From NCBI GenBank assembly GCA_025618425.1, contig CM046832.1, positions 22,497,917 to 22,561,916 on the forward strand: 64,000 nucleotides of DNA, given 5' to 3'. Below, in pieces: positions 11,701-24,070 of the stretch (its first letter is position 1; each line of letters starts with the position of its first letter). The DNA is from Heliocidaris tuberculata (taxonomy: Eukaryota; Echinodermata; Echinoidea; Camarodonta; Echinometridae). The translations under genes and the position numbers were made by a program. The notes under the pieces are model-generated. The model did no database searches, had not been told where the DNA came from, and was given only the letters and a program-made list of their open reading frames with translations.

Positions 11701-14700
11701 GGTACTCAATGATACTCCCATAAAAGTTCACCTTGCCTTCGCTGGACAAATACGCTTTCTATTGATTGTGTGTTTTACCATGAGTCATGGACCTTCTTGT
11801 TGGATTTGATATTCTAATGGCAGCTTGTGTGTGCTTTAATCATCTGCAATGTCAACTACAATGTAAATCACGGTTATGTAACACATGCAGACCTTTCAGT
11901 TGCCTTGTTTATACATACACAGTCCTCTCATTTTCCTTCTTCATAACCCTGAAATAATCTGTAACAATTCCTTTTTATGGAAGCTACATGTACTGTATGG
12001 TACTATTAATTAAAATGAAATAAAATCACATCTTCTGCAAATTACAATGGCTGAAATAATGTTTATATACATGTAGGATCATGATGAATTGGTTTCTGCT
12101 GTGGCCATTCTTTTCAGGTACATGTAGTAACACTACATGTTGATGAAAATTGATTGCGCTATACTAATTGGTATTAATCTATTTATCTAAGAAATGGGTG
12201 ATGCTAGTATTACATGTATGCATGTCCCTGTACACTGAAGCTTGACTGAGTCAAATCCAGAGGCGGTGAATCAAAAAATGAATGAACTCATTTGAAGTTG
12301 TGAAAGCCCTCAACATTTTATACTATTTTATTTTAAAGGGTACCTGAGGCCTGAAAAAATAATTTGTGTATAGTTAGCTTACACAAAATCAACCCCAGAA
12401 AACTTAACACGACATTCAACGGTGCCAGCATACAGGAGATATTGATTTTTGAAAATAAATTACCCCCCAAATTAATATAAATAAGACTTGAGCAAAGACT
12501 AATCGATCGATCACGATAGCTTACCTAACGATATATCGATTCAGGAACGTCTTCACTTTCAATTTTAGATTCGATAAATGTATTTTGCGACTTAGTTCTA
12601 ATTTATTTGTTGTTTCATTCGGTCTGTAGATTCTTTGTAATATATGCGCCAAACCAATTTTCTATTCGATTTAAACGTTTTGTGTTGAATACTTGATTCA
12701 TCTGTTGTTTTCTTTTGGGTTGTAGATTCTCCATAAATTACGCGCCAACTGAATTTTCAGTTCGATAAAAACAGTTTGCGTTGTATACTTCATCCATTTA
12801 ATATTTTGTTTGGGTTGTATATTATGATTATCCATTAGTTAAGCACCAAATCGATTTCCAATTCGATTTAAAAAAAAACACAAAAAAACAAAAAAACAAT
12901 TTGCGTTGTATACTTCATTCATTTCATATTTTATTTAGGTTGTATATTATCCCTAAGTTAAGCGCCAAATCAATTTTTGATTCGATAAATGTATTTTGCG
13001 TCTTAGTTCTAATTTGTTTGTTGTTTCATTTGGTCTGTAGATTCTTTGTAATTTATGCGCCAAACCAATGTTATATTCGACATAAAAGGCGTAATTCGGG
13101 GGGGGGGGGGGGGGGGGGGGGTGCGATCAATAATCGCCAGGACATGAACTCCATGCTCTTAAGCACACCTTATAGGAAAGCTGCAACTGCAAAAGTTTGG
13201 AGATACCTTGCAGGAAGAAAGGAAAATGTCAAACAAAACATTTGTTTGTTGTAGCGTGGCTTTAAATACTTCCTGGTTTTAATACTGCATCATTAGAAAG
13301 CAAAGAGAAAAAAAAACTTAGCTTTCAAAGAGAGAGCAAAGACCAGAAGGCATTGTGTCAAGTTTCACCTTCAAGGTGGGTGAAAGAAAAGAGATTCAAT
13401 AATAGCCATTTAAAACGCTGCGGGTATAATTATGCGAAATTTACATGAAAATGTAGTTCCTTGTTCTAATTGTAAGAAATATACACAGTTATATTTTAAT
13501 GTATTTTTTTCAATTAGATATCACGTAAAGTTCCTGTAAATACCAATTTAATTATATATGAACAACTGAAAGTGAATTTTTTTTCTTATAGTTAGAACAT
13601 GGACCTACAATTTCCTGGTTGAATGAAAGTACATGTAGAACTTTCATGGAAAAATGGCTTGGATTGCGTAATAATTATGCAAATTTTCCATGAATTCATG
13701 CTAATTATGCATATGCAAATTACCCAAAATTGCTTTTTCGGCAACAAAGCTGAAACTGTTCGAAGACCACAATCACGGATCTATTGTTTGTAATTTATGC
13801 GCCAAACCAATTTTATATTCAACATAAACGTTTTTTGTTGAATACTTGATTCATTTGTTGTTTTATTTGGGTTGTAGATTCTCCATAAATTACACGCCAA
13901 ATCAATTTCCATTCTATAAAAAAACAATTTGCGTTGTACACTTCATTCATTTCATATTTTATTTGGGCTGTATATTATCCCTAAGATAAGCGCCAAATCA
14001 ATTTTTGATTCTTTAAAAACATTCTCTGTTGTATATGACTTCATTCGTTGTTCTATTTGGGTTGCAGATTATCCATAAGTTACGCACCAAATCAATTTCC
14101 AATTCGATAAAAACATTTTGCGTTGTATCCTTCATTCATTTGTTGTTTCATTAGGGTTGAATATTATCCGTAAGTTCCACCCCAAATCAATTTTCGAATG
14201 TTTGTCAGCCCCGGCGCTGCACATAGCAGACGACAAAGCGATAATGCGATCGCGATAATTCCATTATCGCGTCTTGGCGTTCGCCGAACGTGCACGTATT
14301 AAAAAAAAGCACACGCACAGAAAACTGCTCGCGCGGAACTCAACTCCAGTTGAGTTCCGCGCGTCGATCATTTACGCTGTCCTTTATTTTCTTCAAACTC
14401 CTTAACCGCTAACCTGTAGAATGCCGGGTAAAGTTATTTGGGGTTAATTTTATACATTCTAACGGTATACAAATTATTTTTTTTGGCTTCAGAGACCCTT
14501 TAATAAACTAATATGATAACAAGATAAACTTGCATAAGTTTGGATATCTGAATTCACATTTCTTTCTAGAAGAGTTCCTACTAAAAAAAATTCAGAATGA
14601 AATATTTGGAGTTCAAGAGCAAGAATGCTCTCCATATAAGGACATAAGTGGGATAGCATAGGGCAAAGATTAGAAGCTGAGGGGCACTCGCCTGTACAGC

Positions 14701-17700
14701 ATGGGGTTAGCAATTAGACCCAACCTCTAGAGTAGAGTGACATGTCTCTGTAGTATTAGAAATGGGCTAATTAAAGGAACGTCTTAGGGTATTCACAGTA
14801 TTCATCAGCCTGACCTTGGCCTTTAAGTGCAGTAAGGAATTCCAAATCTGCATCAAACTCTGCACATCTATAAACTCAATGGTCTGTATTCTACTAAATT
14901 TTAAACTCCATGCCAAGTTTAAGCTTGGTTTAAAGTCAACTTCAATTTTAACAAGGATGTTAGACTACAGTCTAAATGTTTCTTTTGTTTAACATGACTT
15001 TAGTCTTTGCATCAGGTTTAACTGAATTGGAAGAATATGAGCCAATGACTTTATACTTTTACACAAACGGTTTTGGTTTGTTTATATTGTTTGGAGAAGT
15101 AATCCATATTGAAGAAAACTGAAGACTGATTTGATCTCAGACCAACTTCATGCACCAGGAACAACAAATTTCCAATAAATATATAATCTTCCTACTCTGT
15201 TTAGCCTACTTCTGTTTACAATTTATGATTTATGAATTTGGAGGCTTCAGCCCACACCACCATCCCAACCAAATTTGAGTACCCCTCCCCTCCCCCCCCC
15301 CCCCCAACCTCCATACCATACAGGCATTATAATAATTCAAACGGGAGGGAATTCCCATTCTAGTACAATGTCAACATGAAATATGATGGGGCTTAGCTAA
15401 TTATGTCTCCAAAACATACACGTCCAACTAAGCAAGAAAGAATGCCAAGCATTGACGGGAGAAGGATATAGGCCTAGAGTATATGTAGCCCTACTAGTCT
15501 GCAAAGACAGCCTCTATTTTGACACTTTGCCACAGCCTTTACTGTGTCTTGGGCTTATCAAATGTAAAATGTAAATTCAGCTAGACAATGACAAAAAAAA
15601 ACACAAAACGAAAACTTAATCTGAATTCATACATAGGTGCTCAAAGCATTTCAGGCATGGAAAATTAAAAACTAGCTCAAAGGTCTGCCACAAAAGTACT
15701 AAATTGCCCCTCTGAAAATTTTACCCTTTAGAACAAATTTTAAGAAAATCTGAAAGAGCTTCCATGAGCAAAAAAGAGTGCTGTTGTATAATAAAGCTAC
15801 AATGAATTTCAATTATTAGTCTACAGCTCACACACTTCAGACCCTGTATTGTGCATTATGACTGACATGGGATAGTGCTGGCGAACTACATGTACTATTC
15901 CTGTCTGATTGCATATCACACGCACTGCGTGATGCTAACTACCACATTAACTTGCCTGGTACTACACCTGCACACTGTACATGTACGTTGGCAATACATA
16001 CATTCCATAGATGCCTTTCATTTCATCAACCTAAACTTGAGCAGAACAGTTATTTGTTAATGTTAGATTACCCTGATTTTGCTTTGACAGATATCAGGCA
16101 ACAAGATTATATTAATTACTGCATGTTTGGATTCATTCTCTGCAAAGCCATATTTCCATATTTTACCCCCCCCCCAAGCTTCTCCCCTTTCTCCCTCTAC
16201 CCATATGATGTCCATCTCCATAATTCTATATAGTCTTAAATAAAAAAAAAAGTGGAAGTTGTTGCTCTGTTACATTAGAGACATAATGTACATTAGCAGA
16301 TCTGTATTAAACTGTATGGATATGAAAACGATAGAGCTGACATAAGTTCATCTGCTATTTTTCCCTCTTTTTTCAATCACTCAACAACCCTCAGATTTGG
16401 CTGACGTCAGAAAGATACAGTATTCTGTCAATTACCAGAGGAAAGATATTCTATGAATGAGTGTGCGTGTTTTGAGAGGCACAAAAATAATATCATATCT
16501 ACAAGATGTTGGCCAAGACGATTGAGGGTCATCCGAAATAATCTGCTCAAAATAGCAACATCTCTAATTCTGAGGTCATGTCTTTGTGCACTTGAGGATC
16601 GAGAGTATGACTAGCATTAGTTTTTGAAGGAGAGAAGAAAATAAAGTATCTAAAAATGAGTTATTGATTAGAGATATTGTAATCTCCATAGTCCACATAA
16701 GGCTCCAGTTTGAGGGGGAGAAAAGCTAATAGGTAGATGGACACGTTCCTGCTACAAAATCTCAACTTCAACAGGGTATGGTAGTCCACCTCTTCATTAA
16801 AAATATTTTTTCAAATATATATGTACAAGAAACACTAATCCTTCAAGCTTCCAAGTTAAACTAAAGCTACGTTCATACAGGACTTGTGGTTTCGAAACTT
16901 TAAGTTAGCAAAACTTTAAGTTAACCGAACGACGACTCACTAAACCACAATGAGGGTTCACATGGGCCCGAAACAAAGATGCTCGTTGTTCTGAAACTAC
17001 AAGCCAAGCGATCATTGCTGTTAACACCAGAAGTAGATACTGATTGTGCATAACAGTTCCTATGTAATAATTTGTGCGAAGGGTGAAGGGTATGACCCTG
17101 AAGTTTAACATGAACAGAGAGGTCATCGTTAACTAAAAGCTTGCGAAACTTAAAGTTTATTCCGTTCACATGGTCCGAAACTGCGATGGAGGACCACCCA
17201 CTGCTCATGGTTTCGGCCTTAACCATGAGCTCGCTTGTGATTCTAGAACTACAAGTAAAGTTAAGGTTTTGAAACCACGACTCCCTTCATATGGTCTGAA
17301 ACTACAATATAACTACAAGTTAACTTAAAATTTATAAACTACAAGTGGAACTTGAAAGTTTAGCTCCCATCGTGTGAACCTGACTAATGACAAGTACCAC
17401 TTTAATTAATGTACAATAAGGTACAATCAATTGACATGTACATGTATGAAGAGGTACCATATAATAAAGGATATTATTTGTAGCCAACTAAAGTCAAGTC
17501 CCTTGTACCAAATATGATACATATCTCAATTACATTTTATTCACTCTTCCTTTCAAGATATCAAGTCTAATTTAAAAAAAAAAGTTAAATGTATCTAACA
17601 TCAATGGGTATATAATGTAGATCCAGGTACACATGTATGGAGGGATTGGAGACCTAAATGTACATGTCCAAGCACACATACTTGTATTCTTAATTAGGGC

Positions 17701-19104
17701 AATCCAACCTTGGTAATAAGCTGACACATGTATGTGTGAAAAGAGAAAAAAGAAAAGAAAAACAGAATGGTGAAAGTTTGAAAGAAATCGGACAAGAATA
17801 AGAAAGCTATGGATTTAAAAAATGAGATCACTAAATCTATGCGAATCTTGAATTGGCAATTAGGTGAGTCGATTGCGGTCAACTCTTCTGTTTGTCATAC
17901 ACTAAAATATTAATTTGCTGATTTCTTCTAAGCGCCTTTTCTCCCAGGGCAATACTCAAAATATATTGTAGATATTTTCATAGGTCCTCAGATGGAAAAG
18001 ATCCTACTGAATAATACATTTTGAAAAAAATTACTATTTCGTGTGTTGGAGCAAATGGAGGCGTTGTCTGCCACTACATCACAGTGATATTACCAATTCA
18101 ACCAATTTGAAATTCCCATATATATCGTGATTACAACTTCAAAAATTGAAAAAATTTCTTTAATATTGCTTGTCCAATTTCGTTCAAACTTTCACAAATC
18201 TGCCCTCTGATTTTTCCTCTTTCTTTCAGGATAACTTGCAATTACGGTTAGATTTCCCTTTAATAAAAAACATACAGTGCAATTGGCTCTCACAGTCACA
18301 TACAATGTAGCAGGTCCAGATATCAAACAAGCTCTGGTTCGACCCAGATGACAAAAAGAGCAAAGATGGGGAAGCTTCCCAAGGAGTGGTTATGTAATCA
18401 TTGACTGACAATAAGATGGAGAAAGACTTAAAAACGAGATGACTCATCATAATTACAATACCATTCAGACTACAGCACCACCTCACATTAGAGCATCATT
18501 TGACATTATAACACCTCAAACCAGTCTTGATATGTCCTCCATGACTAAACAAATGGAAAAGAGTATAGCAAGCCTACGATTAGCTTTACAAATGTCTCAC
18601 ATTTCATAATGCAAATTATAATGAGAATGAAGATTTCAAGAGTGATAAAGATGGCCAAGTTTAAAGTTAAATGGTGTAATCTTATCATAAAGTACTGGTT
18701 TAAATATTTTTTTTTAATTACTGTATTGTACACAAGTCAGTGAATAATGTCATGATAATACAACATTATAATTGTAGATTTTGTACATACAGTGTGTATA
18801 CATCAGGCCTAATTAAACCTAATTTAATCAGTTTGAAGATATCCATCCATCTCATGTTATACTCTAAAATAGTATGTTGATTTTTAATTGCCTAGAGCAA
18901 ACCCTAAATTATGTAATCATCTATCATGCATTTACACACTTTTTAAATGTTATTAATGAAATGGTATTTATCTAAACTTACTGAAGGAAGAGGAAGGGAG
19001 GATGTTTCCCGTGGCAACCATGATGCCCCTTTGCTGGCAGTAGGCCTGTACTTGGAATAGCTGCCGTAATTCTTCATGGCTCTAGTCCCATAAGGAAGAC
19101 TCAT
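8639..19104 (-). CDS. CortBP2-domain protein (CTTNBP2/FILIP1-like), N-terminal part
   Basis: Two minus-strand exons, 19104-18982 (41 codons) and 8752-8639 (38 codons), join in phase 0 across a 10.2-kb intron. The second encodes SKSDLMKLLGLLEAELQARD, which strongly resembles the start of the CortBP2 domain shared by CTTNBP2, CTTNBP2NL and FILIP1 proteins. In vertebrates these are coiled-coil proteins that bind cortactin, filamin or STRIPAK components in the actin cortex and at synapses; here that is inference from family. The coiled coil and later exons must lie left of position 1 or in exons I could not see. ATG at 19104 is the first ATG in its frame. I cannot say which family member it is. 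Confidence 0.6.
8753..12332. other. intron DNA of the minus-strand gene, no other gene seen
   Basis: AT-rich sequence with C or A runs at 9096-9107, 10142-10152 and 11370-11400 and many TACATGTA words. No terminal repeats or exon-like frames stand out. Confidence 0.5.
12560..13090. repeat. ~95-bp tandem repeat, left block
   Basis: About five units are aligned by the recurring GCGCCAAAYCAATTT motif at 12646, 12742, 12843 (GCACC), 12962 and 13057. Spacing is 95-101 bp, except one unit stretched by an A/C-rich insertion near 12870-12897. Each unit also carries TTGCGTTGTATACTTCATTC-like and GGTTGTAGATTAT-like segments. The units are diverged, so the array is not young. Confidence 0.75.
13098..13121 (+). 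repeat. poly-G run, 24 bases
   Basis: An uninterrupted G homopolymer inside the 12337-14499 element, after GGCGTAATTC. Its length in an assembly is unreliable. Confidence 0.85.
13770..14200. repeat. ~95-bp tandem repeat, right block
   Basis: Same unit and orientation as the left block. The conserved motif falls at about 13799, 13893, 13990, 14083 and 14178, spaced 94-97 bp. The two blocks are separated by about 680 bp that includes the poly-G run, coding-free AT-rich DNA and the TTTATGCGCCAAACCAATTT unit boundary. Confidence 0.75.
14330..14363. repeat. perfect 16-bp-stem hairpin
   Basis: CGCGCGGAACTCAACT and its exact complement are separated by CC. It lies near the right end of the 12337-14499 element. 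It may be the residue of an inner inverted repeat. Confidence 0.8.
14504..16865. other. non-coding DNA, nothing recognised
   Basis: Intronic sequence of the minus-strand gene by position. It holds C runs at 15293-15304 and 16167-16175. The short open frames here show no family motifs. Confidence 0.5.
16870..17381. repeat. interspersed repeat with imperfect inverted ends
   Basis: The left part CTTGTGGTTTCGAAACTTTA and the complement of the right part (CTTGTAGTTTATAAATTTTA) are related, and GAAACTACAAG recurs on both strands inside. Part of it (16988-17128) is repeated at 20494-21055 with about 95% identity. At the second site it is interrupted by a MITE. No coding capacity is seen. Confidence 0.5.
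17696..18259. mobile_element. Palindromic MITE, AGGGCAATCC family
   Basis: The left end AGGGCAATCCAACCTTGGTA and the right end, read inward as AGGGAAATCTAACCGTAATT, are inverted copies. Inside, GAAAGTTTGAAAGAAATCGG near 17773 is mirrored by CAATTTCGTTCAAACTTTC near 18175. TTAA follows at the right (18260-18263); the left side reads TTAATT. It belongs to the same family as 26343-26939, 22782-22951 and 46697-47050. Confidence 0.7.
18982..19104 (-). CDS. CortBP2-type gene, putative first coding exon
   Basis: Begins with the ATG at 19104-19102 (context GAGATGA) and ends with TCA before a strong GTAAGT donor at 18981-18976. The 41 residues start MSLPYGTRAMKNYGSYSKYR and are basic, rich in Ser and Tyr, and low in complexity, as is usual for the divergent N-termini of this family. 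The donor is in phase 0, matching the 8752 exon. The link rests on phase, orientation and spacing. No homology to a known N-terminus is claimed, and an intervening exon is possible. Confidence 0.5.
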
Positions 19105-19690
19105 CTCAAAATCACCAAGGCACAAGTTGCACAACAAAACTATTACAGAGAATCAATGACTAGTCACTAGCTTATTTCCATAACTGTGAGGGAAGATAGA
19201 CTTCATATTTCTGAAGATGTGTGATTCTAATCGTCTGTGAGGAGTCACATCATGGAAAGGTCCAGAAGAATCTTCAGCTGCTGTATCACACTTCATATCA
19301 GTACAAGCAAGAAACCATCCATGAAACACTACTGCTCATTTGACAGTCGATGCGATGACAGCCCATCAGATTTACTTCGCTTGTAAAGTCACATCACGTC
19401 GGTCTCATGACAGAGTCAAAATCTCCACCAGATTGCAAATAGCCACATAACTTCCCAGCTTAAGCCTATCGGCTCCCTGGATTTTAACGCAGGCAGCAAT
19501 CCTGCTGCGCTATCCGTCCTTTACAACCTCCTCCAGCCGAATGAATCTCCTTCTTGAAAGGGCATACGTCAAGAACTATATGCCGATGGCTTGACATAGC
19601 ACAGGAAATAAATAGATGGCTGGGAGTATCGCAGCGGGTTGGTTGGCTATCGTATGGAATGACCTCTCGTTAATGATCTCTGCCCTTTCA
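19105..19690 (-). promoter_or_regulatory. possible 5' UTR and promoter of the CortBP2-type gene
   Basis: This stretch lies just upstream of the first coding exon on the minus strand. It is free of the repeats that fill the neighbourhood and less AT-rich than its surroundings. I see no clear TATA box or initiator, so the assignment rests on position and composition only. Confidence 0.3.
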
Positions 19691-20065
19691 CTGCATGTCA
19701 ATAACATAGATCAAATTAAGCTAATTGTTGTTGGTGCATAAAATGTATGCACACACTGCATCAGCATGATAGCACTCTTGATCTTGAAGTATCAATTCTT
19801 CAAATTAGTTACCATTTTTGTATCTTTTTCATGCCATCATGCATACATGTAATGGTAAAAATATTAATATATGAAGCATATTTTGAATAATACAAAGTTT
19901 CATACATAATTATTAATTTCTTTACAAATGTGTGCACTTAAATTTTTATTTTTTTGTTTATTGAAATACTATGGTTCAAGCTCATCTTGTTTTAAACAAA
20001 AATATATATTGTAAATGATATAATACATGTTTTTAAATCCATACCCTGTGAGTATGATCACAAGA

Positions 20066-20090
20066 CCCCCCCCCCCCCCCCCCCCCCCCC
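20066..20090 (+). repeat. poly-C run, 25 bases
   Basis: An uninterrupted C homopolymer after CACAAGA. Isolated from any recognised gene. Confidence 0.85.
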
Positions 20091-20493
20091 ATAGAACAAA
20101 TGCCTTTCCTTACTATAATATCCATTCATGCAGAATTATTTTTTCACTGGACACTCATGACCACTGCAATATCAAGCATAATTGTGGGCAAAGCTGGATG
20201 TTTGACAGTTAAAAATGAAGAGGAATTGTTGGATGAATCATCTTCGGCCTCAGCTTGCTACCACCAGTGCTACCAACTTAGATCTTAATTGGATAAGCGT
20301 GGGTGCCCAAGCCTGACTACTGAATGCTTTAACTACAGCCAGATGGCTGACAAATCACAAATTTATGACATGAAATTATTCTTCTTCCCCGCTTTGTAAC
20401 ATTAGGTTGCAATGCATGGGTCATTATGCAATACCTTGGAAACTGGGCTCCTTCCATTATCTCATTATGCAATCATGTAATGCAGGCCTATAC

Positions 20494-21055
20494 CGTTCTG
20501 AAACTACAAGCCAAATGTATATACAAGCCAAGCGATCATTGCTGTTAACCCTTTCAAGACAATTGACCACATTTTGTGGTTTGGCTCAATAACTTTTGAT
20601 TCAGAGCTCTAAAATATATACCTGACACATGAGTAGAAAGAGCAAAATTTTCTACACACACTATGTCCATTTTTATTGCATGACCACATTGCGTTTGATG
20701 CCAGGAATTTTAAAAACGAGAATTAACTTTGAGATCCTTAAATTGGCAACACATTGGGAGGTTCAAAATCATTGTTTTTTTTATCAAAATTGGCAATTTT
20801 TAAAACTTTACGGCAAATTCCTAACCATATATATTTTTTTCAAAGACATTACAAGTCATTCGAACTATGTAGCACTAAAAGAAAATATTATTGTTGCCAA
20901 TTTGAAGAACAAAATGTGATCAATTTAACCCTTAAATAATTCCTGTCCTGAAAGGGTTAACACCAAAAGTAGATACTGATTGTGTATAACAGTTCCTATG
21001 TAATAATTTGTGCGAAGGGTATGACCCTGAAGTTTAACATGAACAGAGAGGTCAT
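20494..21055. repeat. second copy of the 16988-17128 repeat, split by a MITE
   Basis: 20494-20548 plus 20957-21055 together match 16988-17128, from GTTCTGAAACTACAAGCCAA to AACATGAACAGAGAGGTCAT. Differences are a few substitutions, a short duplication of ACAAGCCAA on the left, and loss of GGTGAA. The interruption is exactly the element at 20549-20956. Confidence 0.8.
20549..20956. mobile_element. TTAA-flanked MITE, CCCTTTCAAGACA family
   Basis: The ends are inverted repeats: CCCTTTCAAGACA on the left and CCTGTCCTGAAAGGG on the right. TTAA flanks both (20545-20548 and 20957-20960). The corresponding uninterrupted sequence at 17011-17034 has a single TTAA, which directly shows the insertion and target duplication. 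A second copy lies at 23642-24066. The element is 408 bp and non-coding. Confidence 0.85.
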
Positions 21056-21059
21056 ATAC

Positions 21060-22780
21060 ATTTGGGATTTTCTACATTGGGAGCCTCAAAGTATATAAAG
21101 AGAGAAATATAAAAAAATAACTTGGATTGAATGAGCTGTTTTATTAGTTTAATTGTCTGTCTATTTTCTTTTAACCATTAGAAAAGATGAAATAGAAAAA
21201 CTAAAATAAGTGGATTTTCCGGTAATTTTGACCAAATAAAGAAAGCATGAAGCTACAAAAATCTGACATTCAGTTTTGTATCTCCAAATGGAAGTGATTT
21301 AATCGTCTTTATCAATATCAATACTACAATTTTCTCTCCTTTCATCTTAAATGATATGCATGCTTTGTAGATGAATCATTCAGCAAGATGGCCAGAAAGC
21401 TTCACACCATTAAATATTAATGAGCATCTAGTCACCCAACAAGAAGATGACCGTCACAAACACTGTCTCCTTGAAAGAGCATTGAGGGAGGGTGGGTGGG
21501 GTTGGGATGGGATGATACCCTGGCTAGAGTAAGTACTAAGTGTGTGTCTGTGAGCAATAAATATTAGTTAACCCCCATCATTGACTCATACCTGTAGCAA
21601 TGACATCATACCTATTAATAGAAAAATGCACACAATGCTATACATGTACATGTACTTATCACGTTCAAGTACACAAGATTTTTGATAATACATGTATGCA
21701 TGTACATGTGTAAGTCATGTAACCTGTACAAAATAAAGAAAGTTTTTATTTGATAGAAAGGAAAAAAAATAATCAGTATCTCAGGGATATGACTTTTTAA
21801 ATTGCTCATTACTTTGGCTAAGAATGCTGGGAAAAACATTCCTGAAAGTTACAAAATATGATCAATGTTTAGCACATAAAATTCATGCTCATTTGTAAGG
21901 AAAATAAGGATTTTATTCACATTGCTATCAGAATAGAAAGCCATGTAGTATACATGTACCATTCTCGGTCACTAACAATATGGTCTTGCTTCCCATCACC
22001 ATTTGGACAGATTTTTCAATATGTACATGTATTTTCAAATTTGAAGAGTACATTTACATTAAATTACAGGTAATTGTAATAATTCTTGAAGTAAACAGAC
22101 AATCTTTTGAGCTAATGGCTGAGAACTTGAGCTACATGTATGAAGATACATGTAATAGATAAGGGTTTGTTGTTGTTTTTTCCATTTAAAAATCATGCTA
22201 ATTCTACAAAGACAAACAGGTCTGTAATCTCTCACAAACATCAACATGAAAGTTAAGTATGATGCTATCTAACCCCCTCCCCCCCCCCCTTCCCCTCCCC
22301 CCTGCCCCTCCATTTACATTACTAGAAGGAATGGGTGTACAAATCAAATATTATGTTACCAATTAGTTATAGAGTTCCTCTCAGTTTAATCACATAAAAA
22401 AGGTGCAGCATTAGCATGGTACTGTAAGTAAATCCTGTAATCTAAATCTAATGGACACTAAATTTACTGTAGGGAGGATGATTACATCTAGATACATGGT
22501 GTACATGTATGGGATTTCAATATTTTGTTAATTTGCAATGATTAAACTAAATAAAGCAAAAGAATCATAAAAACATTAAGCATGAGAAACTAGCAACTTC
22601 GTAAGCTGAAATTTCAGACTTTACTCATCATAAATATACTCTACAGTGCTCCATGTAGATGTTTATATTTGACAGAATGTTGAGCCTTAGGTTTGCTTGT
22701 TTATTCAGGCAAAGTTCAGTCCATTATAACTATAAGACATCTTTTCATTATCATATCTACATTTGTAGACATACCATAAC
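21060..22780. other. non-coding DNA, nothing recognised
   Basis: AT-rich intergenic DNA with dense TACATGTA words (for example 21643-21657) and a C-rich patch at 22271-22313. No exon seen. Confidence 0.5.
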
Positions 22781-22781
22781 G

Positions 22782-22951
22782 TCACAATCGACTGCTAATT
22801 TGAGATACAGATTTAGTGATGTCATTTTTAAACATTCATAACTTTCATATTCCTGAATCCTTATCCAATTTCTTTCAAACTTTCACCATCCTGTTTCTCA
22901 TATTTTTCTGCTTTCACACAAATCAACTTATTACAAAGGTTGCATTGCCCT
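22782..22951. mobile_element. half copy of the AGGGCAATCC palindromic MITE
   Basis: Matches the right arm of 26343-26939: CTTTCAAACTTTCACCATCC, CTGCTTTCACACAAATCAAC and the terminal GGTTGCATTGCCCT, followed by TTAA at 22952-22955. The left arm is missing. Confidence 0.7.
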
Positions 22952-23641
22952 TTAATCTCTATTGAAGGGGGGGGGGGGACTTATTCAGCCTAGAATCCAC
23001 ATTGTCAGCTACTTCTTGAGCAAAAAAATATAGATGTAGGCCTCCTTGTACATGTACAATGCTGTCCCATCATCCTTACCCTATGCTCTTTCCAATGCCA
23101 ATAGAACCTCCAACAGCTACATGTACATGTACTGTACATGTATGCCTCATTGGGTGTCATTGAACTGCATAGACAAACAATTATCAATCCAGAAAGGAAG
23201 GGATTAAGAATTATAATTCCTACCAAACTATCACACACAATACAAGTGTTACAAATAACAAAGGCCTTCTAGACGAGTCCTAACAAAAAGGATGTTTGGC
23301 TGAATAGAAACGAAAGGTATTGATTCCTCTACTCTAGAACATGTTTACAACACTGCAGGTTTGCAAAGCGGTGCGAAGACTTCTATCAGGCAATGAATCA
23401 AGTTTTTTTTTACAAATAGGTGACTCAGTAATTAGTACACAACACTTTACCAAGGCACCCAACTTTTTGCATGTACTCCAAGGGTATCTGAGGTCAAATC
23501 ATAGGTTAAGTGATCATGATCGAAACTCAAAGTCCAATTAGCAAATTGGTATCAGGTACTAAAACCACACATTGCTGTCTGCAATGTGGAGGATACATGC
23601 CCCTATGTACAAACAAATCAATGATACAATACACAGTTTAA

Positions 23642-24066
23642 CCCTTTCGAGACAATTGACCACATTTTGTGGTTTGGCTCAATAACTTTTGATTCAGAGC
23701 TCTAAAAAATATACCAGTGCATGAGTAGAAAGAGCAAAAATTTCTACACATACATGTACTATGTCCATTTTGGTGCATGACCATATTGCATTTGATGCCA
23801 GGAATTTTAATAATGAGAATAAGCTTGAAAATCCTTAAATATAGGCAACATATTGAGAGTTTCAAAATCATTGTTTTTTTTATCCAAATTGGCAATTTTT
23901 TCAACTTTTTGACAAAATTTCCTACCATGTACATGTATATATTGTTTTCAAAGACAGTACACCTTATTTGAACCATGTAGCACTAAAAGAAAAATATTAC
24001 TTTTGCCAATTTGAAGAACAATATGCGATCAATTTAGCCCTGAAATATTTCCTGTCATGAAAGGGT
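23642..24066. mobile_element. second CCCTTTC-family MITE, TTAA-flanked
   Basis: A full-length relative of 20549-20956. The left end CCCTTTCGAGACAATTGACC and right end CCTGTCATGAAAGGG are inverted repeats, with TTAA at 23638-23641 and 24067-24070. The interior keeps the same order, including TTTGATGCCAGGAATTTTAA and ATGTAGCACTAAAAGAAAA. Non-coding. Confidence 0.85.
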
Positions 24067-24070
24067 TAAT

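Larger units (their letters stand above)
12337..14499. mobile_element. TTAA-flanked TIR element carrying a 95-bp satellite
   Basis: TTAA lies outside both ends (12333-12336 and 14500-14503). The termini AGGGTACCTGAGGCC (left) and AGGGTCTCTGAAGCC (right, complement) are related. Similarity continues for about 100 bp: AAAATAATTTGT, AATCAACCCCAGAAAACTT versus AATTAACCCCAAATAACTT, and GACATTC/GGCATTC. The interior holds two blocks of tandem repeats (12560-13090 and 13770-14200) and a run of 24 G. No transposase frame is present, so this is a non-autonomous 2.16-kb element enlarged by internal repeats. Confidence 0.75.

Noticed and set aside
12901..13254. 117-residue open frame
   Set aside because: It runs through the 95-bp repeats and the poly-G run inside a transposon. 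Not a gene.
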